Part shown: positions 32,196-45,336 of the stretch, piece after piece
Position numbering within the stretch: the stretch's first letter is position 1
Layout of the letters: each line of letters starts with the position of its first letter
Source: Phoronis australis
Taxonomy: Eukaryota; Phoronida; Phoronidae
Length of the DNA stretch: 64,000 nt
NCBI GenBank assembly: GCA_002633005.1
Contig: NMRA01000066.1
Span: 126,269-190,268, forward strand
Reading direction: 5' to 3'
Notes under the pieces: model-generated
The model's database searches: none
Told to the model about the DNA's origin: nothing
The model's input: only the letters and a program-made list of their open reading frames with translations
Translations under genes and position numbers: made by a program

Positions 32196-35100
32196 CGGGA
32201 GATATCTGTGAAGGTCATCACAGCCTAAAGCTAGTAAACTAAAAGGGGTCGGTTAAAGGGAGAGACCGTGTCACGCATGTCACTTTTCTAGGTCAGTTCA
32301 CTGACTAAACCATGGTTTGTTTTCCAAGGCGGTGTTAAGGAGAAGCGCAGTGACATTGTTGGCCATGCCCATCTTCCTTCCTCATTTACTCATGCCAAAC
32401 TGCACGGGTGTGCTCCCTTTACACTGTCTGTTTTTTCTTTTCTCGCGAACTCTATTAGCATGATTTGTAGTTGCTGTCTCACACAAGACACGAAACCCCG
32501 TTTTCTTATCTTGTGGACAAAGCTCTTTTCTTATGAGCAGTGGTTTAGGTCACTCTCTAAGGTGTCCTATATCGTTTTACTTCCGCGGAAGATGAGACAC
32601 TACCGGTCTCAGACTATAACCGTCGTTGTATACATGATTGTTATGTCTCTTGGTGATCTGCTGCCATAGTTGTCCTCTGGAGAATCGACAATTAAACCAA
32701 GCATTTGAAAGAACATGCATGAAAACCGCCAACGGATAACACTAGTGTATAAAATTTTCTCACTAATGATTTATGAACTAAATCTCCAAAGCGCTCCCAT
32801 TTGCATGAGGCGCGATGGAAAATTGTGATTTTCATGAGTTTCATGATTTTCAGTGCATCAAACAAAACGAAAGGTAACTTAAAAAACCCCCGACATTGTA
32901 TTTATAGATTTTTCCTTGAACTGAACAAATAAATTTTGTCATGATGTCGATACCGTTGTCTTGCTATGAATGTGCCCTTCCTGATTCTAATTGAAGTTTT
33001 AGCAAAAAATATGGTCACGTGACCCAATCAATGTCGGATTGCAAAGTCCAGATTTGAATTGGAAAACGACTAAAGTTTACTCAAGACAACAGTGTTCTAC
33101 CTTTTGATGATTGCACGAATTTCGTCAAGCACTCAAAGATATTTGTTGCGCCCGGTTTCCGTTACAAAAACATCTTTTTACTTAAACCATATACCGTGAT
33201 GAAAATGGTGAAAATGCAGGTGATTTCGGGTCAGTTGGCATTTTATGCGACGAGCAGGGTCTCAAGCAACAACGAAATGTCTCTTCTTTCAAGGCTCCGA
33301 TTTCGTCCCTTATTTGTTTAAGGGATAAATTGAGACCATTTTACTAGATAACGTTAAGTGGTCTAAATCACAATTGGTTTTTGTGATAGAAAACGGGCTT
33401 ATTGCAAACAATCGAACATGCCACACCACACATTTTAGCACATAGCTTGTCTGTACGCTTGGACAGAATGGTGAACAACGAAACTAGTTAATCCGTTAAA
33501 AATGGACGTTTCTTGGAAAGCTGTACCCTCTCAAATTTGTGGTAGGTCAGATGGTATGAGGAATTTCGCCACCTAACTGTTTTATGGAAATCGAAATGTT
33601 TCCAAGAGTCATTGAACCAGTTAAATGGAAGAAATGCAAAATGCCCAATTTGCTTGATCTTTGTACTGACCCGAAGGAAAATTCGTGAGGTGTTTAAATG
33701 GCGAAGATTCGTGAAATTCTGTCCAGAAATTTGCCCACTTTTCAGGCTTACTAAAGGAGATGTTGTAAAAGTGCAAACTTTTTGAGCAAATTCATAACAA
33801 AGTTTTAAACGCTCCAACTTTCCTCTGTTACAGAACACGGAAACCTTAGTTCGCAAGCAGATCGCATGGATATTGGTAGATAAGCGTATCTATTGTTCAC
33901 TTGCATAATTCGAACTAAGAACTTAGTTCTCGGTGACTGGGTAAATTTCGCAGTTGAGCTAAAACTTAAATCGTATATTTTCTCAAGATTAGGAATGTGT
34001 CAACTTGTAACTTTAGGGCAACTCAACCAAGTTTTGTAGCGGCTTTCAAATGTGAACAAGGTCAGATAAAATCTGTATTTTTCCAACAGATAACCAATTT
34101 TCGTTTCAATAATTCCAACAAACACAACCACTTGCTTGAGACAGCTTGAACGAGCTCGGAATTTCGTATTTATTTCCATGTGCCAAGTTCGCGTACGATC
34201 AACCAAATAAGGCAATCTCAGTACATGACTTATTTGATTTAGAGCCTGAGTAGAGCTACATATAAAACTTTGCAGTTAAGCGTGCGACAGTACGTGCGTT
34301 CTCTCTTGGATGACAACCTTGAACCTGAAGCAAACTTTAAGAAACTGGGAAAAACGCAAAGTCGAGAATATGTTCGAACGTTAATTCTAGGTAAGAACGG
34401 GTATTATTCGTGATCGATTAAACAATGCTTTTCCTGCGAGTCATATGTTCCCACTACCAGAAAACATACTTTTGCAGACTGATCTTTCGAATACGGCGAG
34501 CAGTGAAGCCTGTGGGGATTTGTTACTCGGAAGGAAAGACACCTATTCTTCAATGCATACGCTTGTATTGTTTTAGGCTATTGAAACACACTTCAAGTTC
34601 CTTAAAATTCCGTTAGAAAAAGCGAAGGTGTGATTCGCAGGGAAAAACGTTTCTTAAGCTGAACTTACATATCTACATTATAACGTTGTACGTTAAATGA
34701 TAAATTTTGACAGTATCGAATGAGTGTGATTTTTCCGCATCAGATGAGCAAAACATCGCGGGAAAAGCCGGATTCCACTTAAAAACAAAGAGTAGAGTGA
34801 CAAATAATGTCATTTTGGAAGATAGACCACCACAGGAAGAAATTGCTTAGCAGAAAATTAATTTTCATGACATGTCATGCTCACAGCATATTCAGTTTTA
34901 AGTGTCTTTCACTCACATGCAGTGACTTTTAATAAAAAGACTATTCACCTAACAAATGTAGATTAATGGTTATCATATGAACCACCTGCCGTGAGTCAGC
35001 AGGAATGAAAACCACTTATCGTGCATAGTGTGCTATTGTGTCATATCTGAAATAGTTTGTAATGCACATGTGAAATAAAAAAATAAAATCTTCACATTCT

Positions 35101-35720
35101 GATAGCTGCCATACCAGTATTGCAGAAGAAAATGAGTTACAAAAGTATACATGTATTTAGTTCAGCACGTTCGCGTAATAATGTGTCATTATATTGACTT
35201 ATGGATTTTAGCGTGTTTTGAGCTTCTGGTCCTACAAATTCCTCTTCCGGGTATATCTTCAGCAAAAGTCCTCAAATGACATCCTTTAAACATTATTTGT
35301 CGTCTTTTCTGTGTTTATATATATATCGAAAACCAACCGCGAGTCTCAACATTTTGTCTACCTAGAGATTTAATTAATGTCGATTTTACTTCCTATGCGG
35401 CTCTATATGATAACAGTTTCAGTGAAATATGTTAAAAGAAATCGTTAAGAATCGATCGCCACAGTACGCCTGCGAAGGAATCTCACAATATTGACTTCGA
35501 ACTTGTGGGACCACGTACGGTAACTATGGAGGGCGTGGCCAAACTGCATTTGTCGGAAATTGCCATGATGCTGCTACAGAGTGAAACTGTCACGGCTTTT
35601 ACATACCATGCTCGGGCCCAGAGGAAATGCGCCAACCCAGTAAAGTGTAGTACGCATACAAATTTCTTTTCCAGGCAAAATCAATTTTTCGGATCCAAAA
35701 AATCGTTGTTCACTATTTAT
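32196..35720. other. intergenic, no feature seen
   Basis: ORFs of up to ~120 codons occur on both strands but none has recognisable similarity, splice support or composition bias. A TA microsatellite is at about 35320. Confidence 0.5.
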
Positions 35721-36690
35721 GGCAGCCTCGTCCCCAAGCCTAAAGATGGCGCTGATCGGTTTAGCCATTTGAGGCTCGGTTATGTAAATGAGCTAGATTC
35801 ACATTGGTTATGGGAATTGAAATGTGTCAGGATTCTGACACATTTTTACGGAAATCTCCGGAATATCACAAGTAATACAATTTTGAAATTTTCTGCAGTT
35901 TTATATAAAACGAAAACTAACGGTATATTGCAGCAATTGAGGTCTGAATTATAGCAAAATGGTGTCTTTTGATTCGAAAACATAAATTTCTGTGATGCTA
36001 CTAATAAAAAAGAGTTGAAAATAAGTGCGAGAACAACCTTTTGGCCTACTTCAGACAATAACCAAAACAATGCCTTCTGCTTCATGAATGGCAGCAACAA
36101 CGCCTGTGAAAGTAAGTAAAATCTGCCTTACGCAGATTGGCTAGTCGAATTCTCAACAGGCAGCGCTTTACGCAAACAAACTGGCATGACTGATGGACTG
36201 AAGTGTAATGTGGTCTGTTGTATAGACAAATCGGTGCTTAAAATTTATGTTCAGGAAATGTGAAGCCTAGAAATTGTGATTGCGCCTTTTCGGAATGCAT
36301 CTTTCTACTCTCGATGAATTTTGTTTACGATAGTGTCCTGTATTCATACAGTATGAAAAACACAACGGTTAATTCAGCCAGATATGTGTTTATTGTACAT
36401 GTATGTGGTTCAAGCACGCGGCTATTAAACAACACTGCAGAAACAAAATAGTTGCTGCGACGCCACTTGCATGACAAGGCTAAAAATCGTTCACAGTCGG
36501 CCATTTTTTCACGGAGTTGTAAAACTAACCAATGACTGCCGAGGTTACATCGGCCAATGCTAAAGTGCCTGCCACTGCGTGATACCTGCGTGCTGGCTGG
36601 GCTAAGCACGCAGGGAACCAGCGAGCCCAATAACCAAGCGTCAAATGGCTGAACCGATCAGCGCCATCTTGAGGCTTGGGAACGAGGCTG
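35721..36690. mobile_element. inverted-repeat pair, ~62-bp arms 850 bp apart
   Basis: Arm 35721-35782 (with AAAGATGGCGCTGATCGGTT) is matched inverted at 36630-36690 (AACCGATCAGCGCCATCTT) at about 85%. They may be ends of a ~970-bp non-autonomous DNA element. The interior has no recognisable protein but includes a 10-bp perfect hairpin stem (36585-36614). Confidence 0.5.
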
Positions 36691-39100
36691 TATTTATGGT
36701 GGAACGCTAAATTTCCATAAAAGCCAGCTATAGCGTCACGAACGCGAGATGTTCTTGGGTTTACATTATTATTACATTATATTATTGTGTTTACATATTA
36801 TCAGTACCACCCCCCAACTAAAGACCGATCGAATATTGGAACTTTTGGGCACGACAATTGACATGGCACTTCCATCGGTACCACCGACGCCATCTGCTGC
36901 ATTTTTCAAACAACCGCCATGTGGAAATCTAACGTAGCGTGGTGCCAAGTTTTCGGCAAAGACTTTAAATTTCCATAAAAGCTAAACATTAAGTAAGCAT
37001 TTATACCAAAAAAATTCTCCCTACTAGCAAAAGTTGACTGCCGGGGTCACTTCTTTCCTTAGAAATTTATAAAGAAATGAGAGCAAAAATCCCATAACGC
37101 GAAACCAATTTACATTTACGTCCACGTGATAGTTGTGCATAACGTCCCTTTACGTAAGGGTGTAAAAATGCTTTATTTTAGACTTATCACTCTTGGCAAT
37201 ACACATAAACGCATGCGTCAATTTTAATACGTCTTTAAGCTCTCTGATATTGAAATCTTTATCTTTCCAGAAGTATATTTAAAAACAAAAACAAATTTCG
37301 GCCACAGAACCTTCCCATGGTCCTTCTGAGCACTAGACCTTCATACAGGCACCATTTTCACCAGTACTAGATATCATCGATGCCCTATAAAATATATTGA
37401 AGTTGTTCTAATAATTTCATTGAACTTGATCGTAATTGCTTTGAAAGATCTTCTTCGCTTTCTCCCCGATCGTTCGCCTGAACTCCCCGTGCACTCGTTG
37501 TTTTTCTTGGGCTCGTGACACATCGTCAGTGAAGAGGTAGGGTTACACCCAATAGCGGAAAAGTCTGTTCATTTGCCTTTTTCAATACTCCTTTCTCGCT
37601 TGAAACCGACTGCTACCGGTTTGGACGTTTTTCAGTCTACTCTAGCTAATAGGGTAATTAGTTTCTTTCGTGTTTTTCATTAAAAGAGACAGTCAGTTTT
37701 TGAAGACGTGCAATTTCACGCAATGTGAGAAATTTCCAAAACTTTCGCTGTGCTAAGGCCATAGTCAACTGACGCGTGTTAGTAACATAACCGCTTATAG
37801 AGAAACTACTGGATGGGAATACTAAATCGTTAATCATGCGCCCGTAATTCACGCAGAGTGTTCATACATGTTCTAAGTGTGATCTAGTGTCAGACAGTCA
37901 AGAGTATTTATTATGTTTTTATGAATATCCATGTGACCTGCTATAGCAACCACGCATTCACGATTTGTCATGTATTCATAAATTTATCCACTGAGGCAAC
38001 TGGGCGAGAGCTAGTACAACTTATTTACAAAAAACTGCATTGTTCAATCATGAATTCAACTTGATGGTAATAAGTGAATTGGAAACGCACAAAATAGCGC
38101 AAGCCATTTTACTAGCTTGAAATGAGATCAGGGGGCTTGAATGCGGGTCAGTTGATCGACGTTTATAAATCGTGTTTGATAGCTGTCTATTTGTACAGGT
38201 ATTTCAGGAGGTAAGTTGAAATTCGATCATGTTATCTTAGTTTGATGGCCGTTGTACACCTGCATATGTAACGTATGTATAAGTCTTTGTTGCGGCTTTA
38301 ATGACAGTGTTATAATGTTTGAGAGTTAGAACGAATATTCAGAAGTGAAAAGTATATAATTGTTTAATTTTGTCACAATATTTGGACTAGAGTGAAACAT
38401 TTTCTAATTGTGTGTTGACGCGCAATTCGGTCTTCTTGGTGCAATTTCATTGGTTCGCCTTGAAGTGAACTACCCACTGCAGACTTTTTATCGTACACTA
38501 AGTCTGAACAAGCTGGTTCGATAAATATTGCAAGCACTGAAACTACACTTTTGGTGTTACTGAAATTGGTGTTGAGATATTTTTTGTTGACCATCTACTT
38601 TTCACCACTTTCATATTTCTACAGGAAGCTTTGGGACAATATCCTTGAGATTCTGAAAATCATTTCAGTTCTAAAGTTATCTTTCTAAACGCTGAAAAAC
38701 TCTTAAAACTCCGTGAATATCAATGTTATTGAACGCTGTAGTCAAAGTACTGTGAGTTGAAGTGGCCGGTTTCAAATAAGCGAATACGATATATACTGCA
38801 AAAATTTGAAACTTAACCCCCATAACAAATGCGCCCCAAAATGAATCCGACGGTGTCCATTTTCTCTTTGCTTTCATACTTTCATAAGTGGAATGAAGCA
38901 AACAATTCCAATATGGACGAATCCCAAGGGTTATATCGCATCAAAAGGATTGAGTGAGAGCAATGTTGCTCGTACTTTATGTAGTGAGTTTTATAAAGTT
39001 CGAGATAAGGATGATTCAAGTGACATATAGTGTTCATTTTTCGAACCCTTTTGTTTCTGTTGCTCAAAATCGTCGATTTGTTCGGCCATTGTGATTGAGC
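36691..39100. other. intergenic, no feature seen
   Basis: Nothing supported on either strand. Confidence 0.5.
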
Positions 39101-39262
39101 ACCGGTCAACTAGTTTTTTGGGTGCGGCCATCTGGTTTTGAGGTACCACCCGACCCGTTTCGAGTTCCGACCACCAAGTTGGAACACCGGCCATTCGGTT
39201 TTGCAGTTCAGTCAGCAGGTTTTGAAGTCGGGGCAAGCGGTTTTGAAGACCGACCAATTGTT
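39101..39262. repeat. 21-bp minisatellite with heptad-like coding on the minus strand
   Basis: About seven degenerate 21-22-bp units related to ACCGGCCATTCGGTTTTGCAG. Because the period is seven codons, the minus frame gives LQNR-LPRLQNL-LTELQNR, a leucine heptad pattern, and the plus frame gives repeated GFEV. No gene structure surrounds it. Confidence 0.75.
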
Positions 39263-40743
39263 GATTCTTCCCTTGACCATGACCGTGAACAGTATTCGGT
39301 GGCAATTGTTAGTCATGAGCTCACTATGACGTTTGTTTCCAAATCTCAAATCAAGGTCCGTTTTCATTGCATAATGCCTTGGGCATATAACGCATTTAAA
39401 CCGTTTAGCAATAAAATTATAGAGATGTTTTAACATTTGTCCATAACAGTGCCGCAGTGGTAAAGTTGGAGGTAAGTAGGCGCCCAAAGTCCACCGTATC
39501 ACCTTAAGCACTGAAATGTTAAAAGTGCATTGAATTCGCAAGAAAACCTGACTCAAACACGTGTAGGCTACGCCTATTTTTTTGACTCACGAGTGGGTAT
39601 TTACTTGGAGTCTGCAGTGGCGAATATAGGTTGTCGCGGAAAGCGGCTCAACCACACATAGAGGAAGGCAAAGGTCCGCAAGCAAGTTCCATGCGGTCTC
39701 TGAAAATAGGAGCCCAACGCCCAGAAACGATATGATGGCGGCGTTATTTAGTCGCCCGTGAGGTGTGACCTCGGGGCCCTTAGTTCCCCTTAGTACGACA
39801 CCATGATTCTTACTTCATCCTGAAATATTACTCTAAAATTTCATTACTCTGCGAACATAGGCCTATGTTACTCGCGATCCATACGCTTCAAAGATTAATT
39901 ACACAAACACGATGTTTTTAGGAGCTTCAAACACTATATACCCGACAGAATGTGCACGCGTGTATGCACTCATATGTCATGTAAAAACTTGAAGTAGGAT
40001 TTTATTGCAAGCATCTGTTCTGTAATTTTTCATTTAATTTTAAAGTTATTAGAACACTAGGTATTACTGACCGCTCCAAAGATAGTTCAGTACAGAATCC
40101 TTCACAAACTTTTTGTCGGCAGTCTCGTTTTTTCCACGTTACACGATTATCTGGAGTGAGAACTATCAACAGTTCCGTGTTGTCGAATCATCCACGTTTC
40201 AGCATAAGGTTGTGGGGTCGAGCATGATCAAACAGCGATCTGGAGGTAGTTTCTAATATCAAACAAGAGCGTTCGTCTTTTACTGTCCGATTCGTTTCAA
40301 TGAATCGTCGTTCACATTCAGCTGCCGTACTGCAAGGAAGAGTCTTAATGGAGAGGTCCAGTTATCGCAGAGCACTTTGTAGGTTGTCTACTCTAACCGT
40401 CTCGCCCATTTCTACAAACTCACGCATTCCTCAAGTTGCTGTTGTGTCAACCAACCCAAACAGAGCACAAATGCGCCTGACTTCGGGCTCGCCATGTTTT
40501 ATCTCGGATCCTATCGGCCACGTTTTGGGAGTTGAAGATGACCAGAATAGAGCAAAAAATGACTGCTCATCTTTGTCGAGTCAATGCCACTCTAAGCTCA
40601 CAACTTTTTGAATAAATTGTTCAGGACGTGTGGACACGCGCGCAGGAATATTCGGCTACAATGTTGTCGTCAGCGTAGCAGTGCATCGATACCCTAAGCT
40701 ATTGTATGAAGACTATGCCCTACTCATACCGTCACTTACCGTG
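39263..40743. other. intergenic, no feature seen
   Basis: No supported gene; an ORF of 103 codons at 40300-40611 has no recognisable similarity. Confidence 0.5.
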
Positions 40744-40863
40744 TTTAGGCGCTACGTCAGATGTAAAAAGATGGTTGGCTGTGCCTACGTTCCACTATAA
40801 CGTAACTTAACGTGCGTAGGCGCTACGTTTAAATGCCCAAAAGGTAGTTGGCTGCGCCTACGT
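40744..40863. repeat. two tandem ~50-bp units with GTAGGCGCTACG palindromes
   Basis: Unit 40744-40790 and unit 40814-40863 both run from TAGGCGCTACGT to GCCTACGT with GTTGGCTG inside; period about 72 bp. Each is itself a hairpin since CGTAGGCGC pairs with GCGCCTACG. Confidence 0.7.
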
Positions 40864-43800
40864 GCGCCTACACCCCACTGCAGCACTGTGGGTCCATAAT
40901 TTGTACAGCGAAAATGCGTAATCTTTAAGTACTACGGTTATTTGAACCGGTTTGCGTAGGGATAGTAAGAGCTTATAACAGGAGGGAGATTAGGTTTTCA
41001 TGACGCCAGCGATGGCATTTCCCACGAAAGACACCACTGTGGAAATTCAAAGCACCGGGTGTAGTAGAGGTCTACCCTTCATGTTTGGTAAAAGACAAGT
41101 TCATCATTTCCCCCAAGATGAGATTTCAAGTATCTATTGTAATCTGCGGTCTCAAGTGCTATCTAGGCCAGGAAATGCATGAGTAGCACGATGATTGATG
41201 TCCATTAGATTAACAAAAAGATTTGGGCGTGGACCTCACCTAAAGTGGTTTTTCTTAGACGACGCATCGTTTTAAGACAGACTCATTTAACATTAAATAT
41301 TGCAATGGTATGTAGGCTACTCCGGCCCATGGCCTACGGTGCCTGGTGTGATGGCTTTCCCTCAGTTCATGTGACCTCATGTCACCTTATTGATCGTCTG
41401 TTGCTGACACGAGTGAAGAACTTTGGTGCACGATTCTTACTAACATGCGACATAATGTAAGTCACTTAGTGTAAGAAAGTTAAGTGCTTGGTCTCTAACA
41501 GTTGCAGTCAACTAATGTACATGGTTTTATGGACATTTATCATATTGATGTTAGGGGACAAATGTGTGCAATTTTACCAAGAATTCGGTAACGAAGACAC
41601 GCTACATGATACGTCTAATAAATACATACATGTCAAGCATTTTTTGTTCTAACTAAAGCAATGTTTGTAAAAAAAGATAAACCATAGCACTGACGAAACC
41701 CAGTCAAAATATGCTGTTCAAGCGTTAAAATGCATTGCATGTACCTACGTACCTATTAGAGGCTCTTACATCTAGTAGCTTTGAGTGTTGTTGTATTTCT
41801 TGGTTACTCCTTTGGCCCTGTCGAGCAAGGCTCGTGATATGTGATTATTTTGACAAAAAGAGTGCCAGTAAAAGTCTAAGCAAAGGTTTGAAAACTCTAT
41901 TATGAACGTCGGCAAACTGCTTATTAATTACCGAATGTACGTAGTATTTTGGCGCTACGCTGTAGCACTACAGAAACGGCAAAACACGTTGCAAATACTA
42001 ATTCCCGTATTGGTTGACATGTATGGAAGTTGTTCAACTCTTAAGAATTTAGCAGCCATCTTTGAAATTTGCAAAAGTCGCAGTACAGCTAAATATGACG
42101 AGTCTCAACAGATTTGTCAACTCGGGAAACGTTGGGCAAATCGCTTGAATCAAGAGACACGTCTCTTCACCACATTATATCGAGTTACAGCTAGCACCAG
42201 TGCATCTGATCTTTGGTGCATCTGATTTTGTCGCTAGGTTGAAAAAACGACCTTCACCTCTCCGATATCGATGGATTTTTTCTCACATTACAGGTTGTGA
42301 GGATACCATTTATGAAACAAAACAATCTGTGGACTAATAGTCATGCGTCACATTACAATGCATTGTGGGGCACCGGTCATCGAGAGCAGAATGAAAACAA
42401 CCCATAAAAACGGAGACAGTACGACCAACATTTCCATCCGGAACACCCCGGTTATTTGCGAAGCGTCAAATTTTCATCGGAAGTGATCGTTATCAGCGCA
42501 ATTGCAAACTGCAGTCGTACGGACAATCATTCTTCAGTTTGGACTTGACATGGCTTGCCACCTCAGACAGAAATTCGCACATGCGCAAGTAACGTTCACC
42601 TCCAAGGGAAACTTTGAAACTAAGAGATTACCATAGGTGTTCTGGATCCTACATTTCCAGACAACAGGTGGTCTGGTGACGTATATTCCACAAATTTGTA
42701 GACGTAAAAAGGCCAATGCCAAGAAGCAACGTCAATAACGAAACATGTGGGTGAGTGAAAAACGTTTACGAAACGCGAATGTTTTGTACGTCCTCTTCAG
42801 TTAGATAAAAGGAGATGATTTGTGAATTAGTCACATGAGGGATGTAGATAAATTCCTAATTGTCTTAGAAAATTACAAAACCTTTGCAAGCCCCCACTTG
42901 TCTTAGAGTATCACAAAATGTCTTCTGGCACCTCAACACGTAACGATTTCACCGCGCATGTACGCATTTATCAGAACCAAGACGTTTGTTTTCACTTTTC
43001 GCTATTTAGATGTACTAACCATTTGGATGTCAGTGCTAATCAGTTAATATATAGTAGCGTGTCCAGTTTATAGTGACATGACCAAAACACGTGATGACTA
43101 ATTGCCATGAAGAGGAGATTAAACAGCATGGGAATCCGTGAATGCGGTTATTTGTTGAAGAAAATCATATTTCCCATGCTGTTGCAATAATATAATTGTC
43201 GATATTTTGCGATAAGATCGCGAAGATGATTATCAGTGAAGCGGGTTACAGCACTTGTGTGGGATGAACTCTCGGAAGAGGTTGTGTGCCTCCAGTCAGG
43301 AGACTTAATAGCAAGCTGTGTGCATGACAGGACGCTCTATGCACTGACAGAAGTAAAAGAAGTTTGCGAATTTCCAAAGTTCATGTTTCATTTTGAAACA
43401 ATAACAGTGTACCATTTGAATGCGCAAGACGTCACGTTACCGTGACCAAATATTGATTACAGACCCCCCTGTTACCATGATGCTCTCTAGATAATACCCT
43501 TCACTGATCAATGCGCATAACTATGGCAATTGCCTCAAAAATTCTTTTTTTTTAATTCTTGTTAAGGACTGCGAGAGATCAAAACAGAAACACATAAAAA
43601 CTAAAAAGACCATAAATAACCTGTAGAAAACTCTACAAGCCTTTAGCATTTATTTTGAATTTAAACGTAAATCAAGACTCAATATGTCAATATCAATTAA
43701 AGATAACATTTACTTACGGTACACCGACTCATTGATTTCGGATTTAAACCGATCATCTACCCGAAATTTGATTTAGGCTGCTATAGAATTAGTTTCAAAT

Positions 43801-45047
43801 TGTTCATTACACAGGGCGAGACGTTATTTATGGGTTTATAGTGTGCGAAGAGTTCAATTCGTTGCCAGCAGCGGCGCAAGAAATGACAGGCAGTGACCAG
43901 CAAGCTTGAGTCGGTTCTCAAGCAGCAACGACCTGTCAAGTCTTTTGAATTCCTGAAATCAACACCAATTTGACGAAGTAACAATTTGGGAGCAAATTTC
44001 ATAAGAGTTACGGAAAATGGTCCAAATAAACAATTGAGTTTGTAGCCGCTTTAAGCGTTTGAAGTACCTCTTTAAAAACCGGTTGATAACTTTAAAATAA
44101 TCGGAAGTTGTTGACCATTTTTGGCCATTTGAAAAGAAATTTAAATTGAGCTTCTGTTCCAGTGAATTCTGATGCGGGCTAAAATTCGGACCATACGCCC
44201 CCCATATACTCCTAAAAGCAAATTTCAAATACGCCAATTCACAGACAGGTTTGTGAGGTTTACAGTATACAGGAATTGGATCTGAGGAGCTTATTTGTTT
44301 GGGTAAACCATAGGCAAGTACGATCGTAATAATATTACTTAGGGCACGAACTGATACATTTTCACTACGGGGTCGTACTTTCCTTCTTGTCTTACACACT
44401 CGACTATTGTAAAAACATTTCCTTTTCAAATTATGATTGTAAAAATATCTGCAGGAAATTAAAATTGGTCTTTGGTATCGAGAACATAATTATCTACACA
44501 ATGCATTCAACACACCCGATGAAACATCAGTGCGGACAAGCTGCCGGGGCAGCTTCTTGGTGAGTTGTTCTTTTGGGAATAAAAGGGCATTTTGTCTTCA
44601 TTATTACTGTACAAACGCTGATACGAAGATACTGCAATTACTATAGATTTTCCTACCTACCGGCAAAATAGGGATAATTTGTTTACCCAGCAGTCATCTG
44701 ATTTATTCGAAAGCAGAGCGTTCAAATAATTTATATTCAAGTGCTAATATTTACAAGGCTATATTTTGATTTTTTATAGTAAACTGAAAAGCAACCATCG
44801 ATTAATTCTCCAGCATACTGCCTTGGTTGTGTATTTTCTCTCGCATTTATTTGATTTTAGGCACAGTAAATGTGCTGTGCCAGGGAGAAAATCTACTAAT
44901 AGTTCGCTTATCGATGTTACATTGGCATCAGAAAATGTTAAAATACTTAATACTTTAATATTAATTTAAGACAGCTGCATAATCATTGTCTGAATGAAAT
45001 GTTATTATCAAATTTCTAAATTGTGCGGAAAATTTTCCATTTGAACT
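40864..45047. other. intergenic, mostly featureless
   Basis: Contains a 13-bp perfect hairpin stem (43122-43134 with 43171-43183) and the third short dispersed repeat (43932-44003). ORFs at 41902-42225 (+) and 43959-44429 (-) have no recognisable similarity. Confidence 0.5.
43932..44003 (+). repeat. short dispersed repeat, copy 3
   Basis: CTGTCAAGTCTTTTGAATTC, TGAAATCAACACCAATTTGA and GCAAATTTCAT align with the copies at 16298 and 26141. Confidence 0.4.
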
Positions 45048-45336
45048 AGGGTCTGTTTTACGAAACAAAGGCTACTTAAGACTTGAGTAAGAAATTTCGT
45101 CTTACGCTCCGCACAGCTATTTTGGAAAATAATTAAAAAATTTCAATAGAGCAAAAGCCTCTGAGAATATACACATAACTCCTAGTTTTTGAATTAATTT
45201 CTACACATTATTTCTAGACTCTGACGTGCTCATTATCAGTTGGCTAAACATTTATTCAGAAATTGCAGGGTGTGCGCGTAGGACTAAAGTTCGGTTTTAA
45301 ATCTTTTTAAGTAGTTTTTTCGTAAAACAAACCCCT
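45048..45336. mobile_element. MITE-like element, ~289 bp with ~30-bp terminal inverted repeats
   Basis: Left end AGGGTCTGTTTTACGAAA...GGCTACTTAAG; right end is the inverse CTTTTTAAGTAG...TTTCGTAAAACAAACCCCT. A second inner pair (TCTTACGCTCCGCACAGC and GTGTGCGCGTAGGAC) extends the fold. No clear target duplication. Confidence 0.65.

Noticed and set aside
43959-44429. 156-codon minus-strand ORF
   Set aside because: No recognisable domain, no splice context and it overlaps an old repeat; expected by chance in this much DNA.
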